Assembly: GCA_032718475.1 (NCBI GenBank)
Contig: JAUCBJ010007629.1
Coordinates: forward strand, 62,001-126,000
Direction of reading: 5' to 3'
Length of the DNA stretch: 64,000 bases
Source: Nemertoderma westbladi
Lineage: Eukaryota > Xenacoelomorpha > Nemertodermatida > Nemertodermatidae
Shown here: one piece after another, positions 32,837-42,640 of the stretch
How positions within the stretch are numbered: the stretch's first letter is position 1
Layout: each line of letters begins with the position of its first letter
Position numbers and translations under genes: made by a program
The notes under the pieces: model-generated
Databases searched by the model: none
Told to the model about the DNA's origin: nothing
The model's input: only the letters and a program-made list of their open reading frames with translations

Positions 32837-33719
32837 TGACTAATAACGCCTCTAGCGGAAAATGCGGGAACTTGAGAAGTTACCATGGTTATGGTTGAAA
32901 TGCTGGCATCTGATTGGTTGAAATAATAACGACCACTGCTAATGGTTGAAGTGGTGGCTTCTGATTGGATGCAGTACTAAAAATGGATGGCAATGATGGG
33001 CTATGGGTGACCTTGTGCGGATGTCATACAAACATCTACTACTCAGATGTCAGTAGGAGTTTGATATCTAACACCTGCTAATGTCTTTACCATACGTACG
33101 TAAAATTAAAATTTCTCGATAATTTTAAAGTCATTAGTCAACCAGGACTCTGAAGCGTACAGTAAAGAAGATAACATGGCCGCTTCTAGGACTTGCCTTT
33201 TAATAGGAAACGGCATGGTCTGGTTAACTGCATAAAATATACCGTATTTATTATACGGTATTTATACCGTAATTATACCGTATTTATTATACGGTATATT
33301 ATACCGTATTAAACCATTATACTGGTTTATTATAGTTATCCCTACACCAGGGGGGAAAAACGCCGATGCTGGAGACGTGACTTTACAGACCACCGAGCCC
33401 CGGCCAGTCACCGGATATTGATTGTGGAGAAGGAATGTTTTCTGAGATGCAAGTTTGCGGTTGATAAAAAGCTGCATTAGTTGGATATACTCTTTAATGT
33501 AACTTCCTATAGTTGAAACCTGTTCAACATCATTGAAACCTGATTAAGAATAATTTTGGGCTTCCCCAAATCAATATACACCAAATATTCACAATAATTA
33601 TACACGATAATATAAATCCCTACGGTATATTATTTAATTACCCACTGTTCGCTCAGATTTTAGCCTACCTAATGTTCCCCAGATTTTCCCTCGGTCCTAG
33701 TCTTAGTGCCGTAGTGTCG
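32837..33719. other. Flanking non-coding DNA with AT palindromes
   Basis: No credible gene. It holds two variants of a TGATTGG(A/T)TG phrase (32886-32980) related to the Polinton terminus. A cluster of inverted units of the form ATACCGTATTTATTATACGG at 33238-33310 could form a cruciform. The remainder is featureless. Confidence 0.5.
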
Positions 33720-34620
33720 GTGTCGGTCGACCCTGTCGCGTGTCCGTTCCACCCCTCACGAACCCCGAAGGGAACGATCATCGAGAACCAGCACGGCTTG
33801 GCTAAGGGTCGGTCCAGTCGGTAGACTCTGTCGCGTATCCGTACCGCCCCTCTCGAACCCCGAAGGGATCGGTCATCGAGAACCAGTACGGCTTAGCTAG
33901 GAGTCTGTCGTGTCGGTGGACCCGTTCGCGTGTCCGTTCCACCCCTCACGAACCCCGAAGGGTTCGATCATCGAGAACCAGAACGGCTTGGCTAGGGGTC
34001 CGTCGGTTCATCGCAGAAACCCAACCACCTAGGCTTTCCGAGTCCCTTTCAGGCTCGTAGTCGCTTCGGCAGCCGAGAAACTGCTCCGAACAGTCGGTAG
34101 GCCAGTAGAGTCTAGTCCTTTGTCTTTCGACCCCGTCGCGTGTCCGTTCCACCCCTCACGAACCCCGAAGGGAACGATCATCGAGAACCAGTACGGCTTG
34201 GCTAAGGGGTCTGTCGTCGGTTCCCGTCGCAGATCCCCGGTACAAGCAGTCAGCGTTCCGAGTTCTTTTCAGTCTCGTAATAGCTGCCGTTGACCAGAGA
34301 CCGCTAAGGGCAGTCCTCGTCAAACCCGTCCTGTGGCCAGCCCTTTCGCATGTCCGTCCCACCCCTCGCGAACCCCGAAGGGATCGGTCATCGAGAACCA
34401 GTACGGCTTAGCTCAGGGGGCAGTCGTTAGTCGGCCACCCGTTCGCGTGTCCGCTCCACCCCTCACGAACCCCGAAGGGTTCGATCATCGAGAACCAGAA
34501 CGGCTTGGCTACTAAGGGGCTGTCGTTTCCCGTCGCAAATCCCTGACACAAGCAGTCAGCGGTCCGAGTTCTTTTCAGTCTCGTAATGGCTGCTGTTGGC
34601 CAGGGACCGCTAAGGGCAGT
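33720..34620. repeat. Composite GC-rich minisatellite
   Basis: The core unit (GCGTGTCCGTTCCACCCCTC, then GAACCCCGAAGGG and TCATCGAGAACCAG, then ACGGCTTGGCTA) recurs near 33760, 33855, 33950, 34160, 34370 and 34469. Spacings alternate between about 95 bp and 210 bp, because some units carry an extra block with GAGTTCTTTTCAGTCTCGTA. That extra block resembles codons of the adjacent ORF at about 37480-37510. Short ORFs here are repeat artefacts. Confidence 0.85.
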
Positions 34621-35094
34621 CCTTGTCCTTTAGGCCTGGCGCATTACCAAATCCACCCCTACAGGCAGCAGGAAGTTGGCCAGGGCCTAATAGTACTCAG
34701 GCTAACCTGAATACTGCTTGCATTTTCCATCCCCCCCTGGCCCTTATAACTATGAAATTATTCCCGTACCCTGTAAGTTGCCCCAAAGTTCGCCCATAAA
34801 TCGCCCCCAGTTTATTGAATGTGCCCAAAACCCATGGTCCCGCACCCAGTAGTAATATCGGAATAATCAATTTTAAATAAATACAAAAATATTCAACTCG
34901 CGTTATGGAAAGTTGAAATACCGCGAACAGTCCCCCCCAATGACCTTCGTGAAGTCTGTCGGTCGATTGAGTTTGCGTAGGTCATTCCCAATATAAAAAA
35001 CCCAAATTTAATATTGCATAGTTTTTAATTAATTTGGCCTAGAGTTTGTATAAAAATAAATGTTCGATAAATGTTCCTGGAATATCCCGATCCA
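34621..35094. other. Non-coding DNA downstream of the 866-codon ORF
   Basis: No ORF. On the - strand a purine run TTGGGGGGGAC (34930-34940) is followed by TGTTCGCGG, which could be a polypurine tract and LTR start (LTR running downward from 34929). No partner LTR was found, so this is only a candidate. A second G run lies at 34728-34735. Confidence 0.35.
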
Positions 35095-37695
35095 CTATTT
35101 CTTTCTCTGATACGCCTTTCGTCTCTTCGCCCGTCGACTCTCATCGATCGCTATGGCTGGTAGAGGAGCGTCAACATCCATTGTGAGTAACGCTTCGGCT
35201 TGTCTCCTGGCGGCTCTTCCTTTCGATGGCATAGGGATCATGTCGGTTCGTCTTTCCAACTCAGATTTGCGTGCCTCTAGGAACCACTCTCCGTCACCGA
35301 ACTCCTCTTTATACGAGTATAATCGTCTAATGACTTCAAATGGACCGAATAATCCGGCGCTCAGTAGCAGATCCACGTAATGGAAAGGTAGCGTGGCCGA
35401 CGTGTGGAGGCGTTCCGGGAAGGAGAAATACCCGCACGCCATCTCCTGCGCAATATTCCGAGCGTTTCTCCGAACCTTGGTCTTTAAGTGGCTGTTTGCG
35501 TATGTTTCAAACATGACCATATTTCCCATAGCGGTAACGTCTTTGGTTGGACATTTGATATAGCAGCGGGGGCTAGAGGAATGTCCACGGAAACCGCACG
35601 TGGTGCAGAGGTTATATAGGATCGGACAGACGGAAACGTCGTGGCCCGAAGTCGCGCAGTATGGGCAATAGAGTATCCCGAGGAGCTGGAGGCATGAATC
35701 GGTAACCCGATTCCTTCTACCGCGTGGGCACTGCTCCGAACCACAGTCGCCGCATACCTCCAACTGCATCTCTCGACCAGGAAATATCGGAATCGGGACG
35801 CCGACGTGATACTCGAGTCGTCGGTCGCTCTTCGGAATATTCGCGGTGGTCGGTAGCCCGCGGAATGCTAGGCTTTTGCGTAGTAGGTTCTCGCTCCGAT
35901 AACCTTCTTTGTGTCCCGCTGGTCTCAACTCGGATGACCGTTTCTGGCGGTGGATCCATTCAGTTTGCTCGGCGTACCAACGGGTTAGTCGCATAGGGTC
36001 CTGAGGAACGGCGGGTGTAGTAGCCACCGCTGGTCGGCGAAGAGGTGCCGGGGTTTTAGACGGAGGGATACCGAGGAGATCGTCGGGGGTCGGCGCATCG
36101 CTGGGGCCCTCCTCGACCAGTATCGCTGAGCGGGTCCGTTGGTGGCTGGTACTCGGAATCTCCGACGACCAATCTTCGCCACCCGGGAAAGGATACGGGG
36201 ATAACCGTTGGCATATGTCGCCGAAGTCGCTCAATGCAGCTGTAGTGGCTACCTCCCTCGCGGGGCTACCGGAGCCGCGTGGGGTGTAAACGCCTGCTCT
36301 CTTCATCGGTTCGGCCGAGGCAACCCGTTTGGCGGCCAGTCCATACGCGGCCTCCGGCTCGAGTTGTCGCTTCGGGGTGGAGAGTAGAACACCCTCGTTT
36401 AGCCATATCTCTTCCCCTTCCGAAGAGATCAGAGGCTCCTCCGCACCGAGAAGTTCGGTAATCGTAGGGATGTCGTAAGGCCCGCTCTCGTCCCAGGAAT
36501 CGATAACGGCGAGCGTTTTAGTCTCTCCCGGTGCGATGTTCTCGACCGCTTTGAACGCGTGGTGTATGACCTCGTTCCAGTCGTAGTCGACGAAGGAAAG
36601 GGGGACCGCCGTAATAAGGTTATCGAGAGTTTTACAGATAAACTTAGCGACGGTGTAGCATTCCATAACGACGTAAACGTAGTTCCGTCGATCGGGATTC
36701 TCCCACCTTTGGTGTATCGTCCACTTCCGATCAACGTCCTTCCATCGACCCTCTCGCTCGCTCTTTATTTCTAATCCCGGGTATCCACCGTATATTTTAT
36801 TATAGTCCCGGAATTTCTGGGGTTTGAAGTCGATACCGCCGTTGAGCACAGCGAGGTAGCCGATCCCTGATTTCGTCGGTCTCACCTCTTGGAATCCTCG
36901 CATGAACTCGGCGAATCGTAACCAGGCTAGTAGCGTTTGAGTGTCAATGCAATGGCTAAGGGCGTTGAGGTCGTCTCGTCGGTTTCTTCCTGCAGGAGCG
37001 TTCGCGTAGTCGTTCCGGACGTCCGCCTTGATATCCGACCCGATTTTAATGACGTCGAAGTCGAAGAGGATCTTTTGGATTTCCGGAGGCAGCAACCAGA
37101 TCGCTCCGGCTGCCTGCACTTCCTGTCTGGGTGTCGGGAATATTCGGCACACCAGTACCAAACCGTCCAGGGTTCCGAGGACGACGACTAAGGATCGACC
37201 GTATTCTTTCGCCCCGTACTTTTCCTGGTAGTCGTCTCGGTTCTGGATAATCGATACGCGTTCCTCTCGAAGCGTCGCCGTACACTCCGACAGGTTTCCC
37301 CAGTGGGCGAGGTACGTACTCTTGTCGTCGACGAAACTTTGACATCTCGCCAACGTAATCGCTTTCGAGGTGGGCGTCGCGTTTCCCTCGTTGTCGTAGA
37401 TCAAACATCGGGATCTGTAGACGCTCTGCCGGAATGTTTCCCAAAACGACGAATCGTCCCCTCCGGTTGCCTTTGCGTTCCAAGTTCTTTTCAGTCTCGT
37501 ACTAGCATCGGCTAACCGGAGGGCTCGTAGATTCTTAGAAACCCGTCCCTCTCGCCCGGTGAATTTAATGACTCGCACGTTCTCATTTAGCAGGGTGCTC
37601 CAATTTGTATCAAAGTCAGGGGATCCAGGTTGCGAATATTCCAGTAGATCTATCGTGTTACGTAATTCGCCGATAATTTGGCGATTTGGGTCCAT
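35095..37695 (-). CDS. 866-aa protein: RNase D-like region plus two CCHC zinc knuckles
   Basis: Uninterrupted from the ATG at 37693-37695 to 35095. Residues about 145-360 resemble a DEDD 3'-5' exonuclease of the RNase D/WRN type: a strand pair (SLVVVLGTLDGLVLVCRIF), the ExoII pattern K217-x-G-x-D221-x3-D225 in KIGSDIKAD, and D251-T252 in CIDTQTLLAWL. The final YVVMECYTVAKF sits where the last motif usually has Asp. The DxE of ExoI is not visible (SIIQNR at that place), so activity is doubtful. Residues 649-715 are Cys-rich with CPYCATSGHDVSVC and CTTCGFRGHSSSPRC knuckles, as in Gag. The tail is basic (RRAKRRKAYQRKK). It lies in the same orientation as BEL-B, 1.3 kb past its integrase end. It could be a third ORF of that element, the Gag of another retroelement, or a captured host gene. 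Confidence 0.6.
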   Translation of the reverse strand: MDPNRQIIGELRNTIDLLEYSQPGSPDFDTNWSTLLNENVRVIKFTGREGRVSKNLRALRLADASTRLKRTWNAKATGGDDSSFWETFRQSVYRSRCLIYDNEGNATPTSKAITLARCQSFVDDKSTYLAHWGNLSECTATLREERVSIIQNRDDYQEKYGAKEYGRSLVVVLGTLDGLVLVCRIFPTPRQEVQAAGAIWLLPPEIQKILFDFDVIKIGSDIKADVRNDYANAPAGRNRRDDLNALSHCIDTQTLLAWLRFAEFMRGFQEVRPTKSGIGYLAVLNGGIDFKPQKFRDYNKIYGGYPGLEIKSEREGRWKDVDRKWTIHQRWENPDRRNYVYVVMECYTVAKFICKTLDNLITAVPLSFVDYDWNEVIHHAFKAVENIAPGETKTLAVIDSWDESGPYDIPTITELLGAEEPLISSEGEEIWLNEGVLLSTPKRQLEPEAAYGLAAKRVASAEPMKRAGVYTPRGSGSPAREVATTAALSDFGDICQRLSPYPFPGGEDWSSEIPSTSHQRTRSAILVEEGPSDAPTPDDLLGIPPSKTPAPLRRPAVATTPAVPQDPMRLTRWYAEQTEWIHRQKRSSELRPAGHKEGYRSENLLRKSLAFRGLPTTANIPKSDRRLEYHVGVPIPIFPGREMQLEVCGDCGSEQCPRGRRNRVTDSCLQLLGILYCPYCATSGHDVSVCPILYNLCTTCGFRGHSSSPRCYIKCPTKDVTAMGNMVMFETYANSHLKTKVRRNARNIAQEMACGYFSFPERLHTSATLPFHYVDLLLSAGLFGPFEVIRRLYSYKEEFGDGEWFLEARKSELERRTDMIPMPSKGRAARRQAEALLTMDVDAPLPAIAIDESRRAKRRKAYQRKK

Positions 37696-38992
37696 ATTTA
37701 CGATTATATCCGTTACAAATTAGATCAGTTAATTATAAGTCCAGAAAGTCTGAAACTATAGCGATAGCAGAATAATTCAGTTTTTTATTTAATTCAGTTT
37801 ATTAAATAATATTGCTATATAGACATCTATCATCTTATTGCTAATACATTCAGCATTTACAGTTACTATAGCTATACATTAATATCCAACCAGTTTTTTA
37901 TGACTTTTTTGTCCTTTCTTTTTTCCAATTCTTTTCTTTGGACTTTTTTATACCTTTTTTTTGTCTTTTTTCATTTCATTATTATTTCATCTCATTTCAT
38001 TTATTTCCACATATATTTCAACATTTAGTTCCACAATTTATTTCCCATTTATTTATTTCCACATATATTTCAACATTTAGTTCCACCATTTATTTCCCAT
38101 TTATTTATTTCCACATCATCATTGGGTTTATAGCCCCCCGGCTATCATCATTGGTTATAAGCGCAGCACCAGGGTGCGCATCATTACATTTTCATCAGCA
38201 TACGCGTCATCATTCAGGTTTATAGTAGAGTTGTCTGATCCTTTTCATCGTTTCCAACTATATTCAATCATTTTCTTTGGTTAATCTTTGTCGTGGAAGG
38301 GGTGTTACGCGGCAATCTGGGATCTACAGCTGGACTCGTTACACCGCCTACGCCCCAAACTGCGCACGTAACGGACAATGAAGACGCTGGGAGTGAAGTC
38401 ACGTGGATGCACCATGGACCCACCAGAATAACACTCCCAACAACATAAAGCTCAGTCGACGAAGTCATGTGGGATGGGGTTACGCAACATTCTGGGATCT
38501 ACAGCTGGACTCGTTACACCGCCTACGCCCCAAAATCCACGCAACGGTCCCACCAGAATAACGCGACTGAGAAACATAAAACCCTCTATCGTCGAAGTCA
38601 CGTGGATGCACCATGGACCCACCAGAATAACGGGATAGAGGGGGTGTTGCGCGGCAATCTGGGATCTACAGCTGGACTCGTTACACCGCCTACGCCCCGA
38701 ACTGCACACGCAACGGACAACATAACATACTGCGATGAATACAATGAATTCCACTTCAAATCTTTTCCATTTCCAATAATCCAATATCGTTGGTCCCAAT
38801 GACCAAAATCAGGGTAAACAATACATAAACGACCCTGCGTCAGTCGAAACATCTGCAGGGTGATGCTGGACTCCACATAACACACGAGGAAACACAAATA
38901 CCATTGCGTGGTTACAGTTGGTTTAAGGGGGGTCCATAATTCATTGTCGATAAATCACAGTTTAAAAGAGTTTGTCAACATGATGAGAAGGG
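37696..38992. other. Non-coding repeat-rich spacer
   Basis: T-rich DNA at 37900-38120 includes two copies of a 56-bp unit (TTATTTCCACATATATTTCA...). From 38290 to 38720 there are three copies of GGGATCTACAGCTGGACTCG and two of GAAGTCACGTGGATGCACCA, in a broken tandem of about 170 bp. Small ORFs here are repeat artefacts. Confidence 0.7.
38290..38720. repeat. Broken tandem repeat of about 170 bp
   Basis: The units carry GGGATCTACAGCTGGACTCG (38325, 38497, 38661) and GGACCCACCAGAATAAC (38414, 38616). Spacing is about 165-172 bp, with internal deletions. Confidence 0.8.
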
Positions 38993-41399
38993 TTACACGG
39001 GTTTGTAATTGTCACCAATGTCCACAGCAGGATCTTGAGTAGGGATCTTATCACCTCTCGTAGAGTCACCGCTATCATTGCCTTCGAGAAGGCACAGCCT
39101 CTGGATAGGGCGTGGGTAGTGGCCCTTTGCCGTTCGTATCGTCACAGTCCTCGCAAGTCCGTCTTTGCTTGGGTGTATGGTCACAACCCGCGCCACAGGC
39201 CAGTGAACGCGGTCTTTGAGATCTTCTTTTACTAATACCATGTCGCCAACTGCGACATTCCGGTAGGTGTTGTTCCATTTCCTCCTGGTCCGGAGGGTTA
39301 TGAGGTACTCCTGGGCCCAGATTCTCCACCAATGCGCTGCCAACGCTTGGGCCTTCTTCCAATTTGTATGTCTCGTGATCTCGTTGGGATCCGGGAACAT
39401 AGTCTCTGGGAGAACGTGGGTTTTGGGTCTCCCCAGTAGGTGGTTAGGAGTGAGGGACTCAACTGAGGCGTTCGCCATCCGGGTATTACGGCAGATTAGT
39501 CCGTGCTCTCCCGTTAATGGTGTCAATGTTATCAACGTCATTATTATCATCAACAATCTTATTAGCCACCAAATCATGGGCACGCGCCAATGTCCGTCTT
39601 TGAATGTGGCCTGATCAAAAATGTTGGTACAATATTGATCTTCCTCGGACGGATTCTCGTCCTTCTCGGCAAACTCTCGGGTCTCCACATTAAAGCATCC
39701 GGTCATCTCCCGCTGGGTTCTCTCGGTTTCGAGAAATAAATCCTCATCGAGGTCTGTAGCTGAGCAATATCCTACGGATGTTACATTTTCTTTATTCTGA
39801 CATTTAGGAAGATATGTATAGGTGTCAGTAGTTTCTTCCTTGATGCCGCAGAGGGTCCATCCCATTATGGTTCGTTCAGGGTAAAAGCCGTCATCTATCT
39901 TTATGGATCGGGCGACATCTCCGGTAGGTATGTGTAATTCCGGTGTATCAAGTCCGATCAGTAGGGTGATGCGGTTTACGTCCAACTGCGGACACCTCAG
40001 ATCTACATCGTCTCGGTCCAATTGTATGAGGGGGGCGTACTCGGCTGATTGTCGGAACCGCACTCGGAGGTCTGTGTGTACCAAGGCGTTCTTGATGGTT
40101 AGCTTGACCGTCTCGTAGCCCTTCATTACTCCTTCCATTTGGAGTTGCACCTCCCCAGACTCTACCTCTCTGTTATCGGTGATGGTTTGTATGGGCCGTT
40201 TACAAGGTTCATATTCTAGGCCGAGTTGCTCGAGGAAATCCCGGTCGATGATGGTTCCGTCAGACCCGTTATCAAGGAACGCGAGCGTCGTCAGGGATTT
40301 GCCGACTCCCTGAATCCTTACCGGGATTACCTTTGCAAAGACCATGTAGCAGCAATTTATAAGATTAATCGTGGCTGAAATGTTGGTTACTTGTGGTTTA
40401 TCGGTGGAGATTTTAAACGGATTGGTTTCTCTCCGTTGGGTAATCCGGGTTCCTTTGGAAACGTGGTTCGTTTCTCCTCTTCGCTTGGCTTCGATCCGAA
40501 AGGGGAGGGTAGTGAAGACAAAGTTCGCGGGGATGTGGAGGAGCGTGTGATGACGTAGGTCGTTACAAACCGCACAACACGACCTTTGGTCGCAATCCCG
40601 AACGTAGTGACCTGTTCCAAGACACCGGAAGCATCCTCGGTGTTTCATCATCGCCTCGAAGTGTGGGATGAGTTCAGCAAACTGGAACTTTCCGCAGAAT
40701 TCCAACTTATGTTTCTCTCCGCAGAAGAGACATATAGGGGAGGCTGTGGTGCCTTCCCTTTCGGGTGCCCAATTCGCTAGGTAGCATGCCCATTCTTCTG
40801 CTAAGGTCGGTTCCTCGTAATCCTCGTCATCCGAGTCCTCAGCCATACTGATGGCCATCGCACTCACAGGAGTAGGGCGGAATCTTGGGTTTGGAGTGGG
40901 TGCCCTGCTCTGGTAATTGCTCTCCATTGCGTCCAACTTGGCGAGACTCTGTTTCGAGAACATCGAGTCATTCATGGCTTCGGAGATATCGTCCAGGAAT
41001 GCCGACATTTCGAGGAAGCTGGGATCTCGATCTGGATGTCTGTGCCGGAGATCTACGCATTTATAGGCCCACTTACTTTGCAGCCATCCAGGGAACTTCC
41101 GGGCGATCTGTCGGAGGTTTAGAATGTTGTTCACCTGGTCCTCCTTATTTAAGGGTTTCAGAGTGTAGTTGGCATCCTTCATGGAATCTGAAAATTCCTG
41201 GAGGTTCTGTGGGTACCCTAGTGATCCCGCGTCTTGTATCAGTTTCTCTAGAGTTTTATTAATTATAGTCCTGGTATTTCCGTATCTTTTGTCTAGAGTT
41301 TTCCATGCGTCGTAGTATGCTTCATGAGAACCTCCCTCAAAACAAGCGATGATTCGGCGTGGTTTGTCACCCAGGTATTGCGATAAATATACCAGTATC
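38993..41399 (-). CDS. BEL-B gag C-terminus, protease and integrase C-terminus fused in one frame
   Basis: Open through the BEL-A junction (the first internal ATG is at 41182). It has capsid-like helices (ILVYLSQYLGDKPRR, WKTLDKRYGN), then a Pao-type zinc array (CLFCGEKHKLEFC, CFRCLGTGHYVRDC, CAVCNDLRHHTLLH). The aspartic protease site is FLDNGSDGTII, with Asn in the place of the usual Ser/Thr of D-S/T-G. A DGHWRVPMIWW segment marks the usual start of the RT region. RT, RNase H and the integrase core are then missing, and the frame passes through an AT microsatellite (39515-39570) into the integrase end (ESLTPNHLLGRP, WKKAQALAAHWWRIW, VGDMVLVKED). The in-frame fusion retains about 800 codons without a stop. 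Confidence 0.85.
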
Positions 41400-42562
41400 T
41401 GTTTGCGCTTTTAAGACCTTTGACAGTTTAACCTGCCAAATTAGGATGTCTTTTAGATGATATACAGTCTTTAGCCTATGACGAGTATTTGATACACTAC
41501 ATTAGCCGAAGCCAGTCTATGCGCAATCATTCACCCGTTGGATATACCCGGGAGACTGAGTTCGGAGCTTAATGATTGATGGTGTAAGCCTACTGTATTA
41601 TTCGACTGATCGTAATATATAATCTCTGACTAATATTATTCACTTTCGGGAAATATTAACAGTTCCTTTAGGACGTGGCGCTCTAAATATGTAAACAGAG
41701 TTATGACTTAAACTAGACGCAACGAAAAGGCTATAGATTCACGTATATGGCGCATTCTTTAGGAGATGCTTTGTTATCAGTTACAATCATACACAATGCT
41801 GCACAATGCTGCACACCAATCTGCCGACCTTCACTAATTTTAGTCACATACAAAGAGAATAACAGACAATACATGTAGGGCCTATAAAATAGCATTAGAT
41901 TCACTTCAAACCACTTAACATAGGTCGCAATCGTTTATCTGTAACCGGTCTCTCTAACCTTTAGTATATCAAGAAGGTGGGGTGTCTGACTATTGATCAG
42001 TATTCCAAATATAATCTTCCATCAACAAATATAATGAATAACCGACAGCAAAAGCAGTAATGTTAAGTAAGATATGCATGATATGTTTAGTAAGCATTGA
42101 GATATGAATTGCATTGAGATAACAGATATACGTTCTATAATTAAGCCTACTAATGTAAGACTAAAGACTGAAACACGGAGGTGCCAAAAGCCGGTGTTCT
42201 TAGGCTCTGGGCAAAAACATAACACTGAATTCCTGAGTTTCTGTATCCACCTCCAACACAGAGACAAAAAACGCTCTGATTGGTCGACCGAACAACGAGA
42301 GAACAAAGAAACAAAGAAATGTCGACGTGGCAATATCAGCTGTTAGCCGTCGTCATGGTAGCGACACTGTTTTCAAGAGTATCGAGCTTTTTGCGTCACG
42401 AAATTGCGGATTATGTCCTCTAAAGTACAAATACAGAAGAAATGGCTTTTATGTCCTCTAAAACACCAGTACAGCAAGGACACGGCCTTTTTATGCCTGG
42501 TAAACCAACCACAGAGTACTTTACGGGGATAATAACCGGCTAATTACGCAAAAGCTTTTACA
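41400..42562 (-). repeat. 3' LTR of BEL-A
   Basis: 1163 bp, TGTTTGCGCTTTTAAGACC...AGCTTTTACA on the + strand. Its match at 53713-54874 differs by about six substitutions and one base of length. The ORFs read inside it are artefacts. Confidence 0.95.
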
Positions 42563-42640
42563 CCGCTCCCAGAAAATGGGATTTAAGTCTATAAAATATA
42601 ACAAATCACAGTTTCTAAAATATAAAGATACTCTAAACAG

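Noticed and set aside
33946-34515. Small ORFs in the minisatellite
   Set aside because: They repeat with the array and exist on both strands.
35153-37515. Several + strand ORFs opposite the 866-aa ORF
   Set aside because: They are antisense shadows of a GC-rich coding sequence.
38452-38897. Overlapping ORFs of about 100 codons
   Set aside because: They are produced by the 170-bp repeat on both strands.
42022-42346. ORFs of 103 and 80 codons repeated at 54335-54659
   Set aside because: They lie inside the two LTRs of BEL-A, on opposite strands, with no domain.
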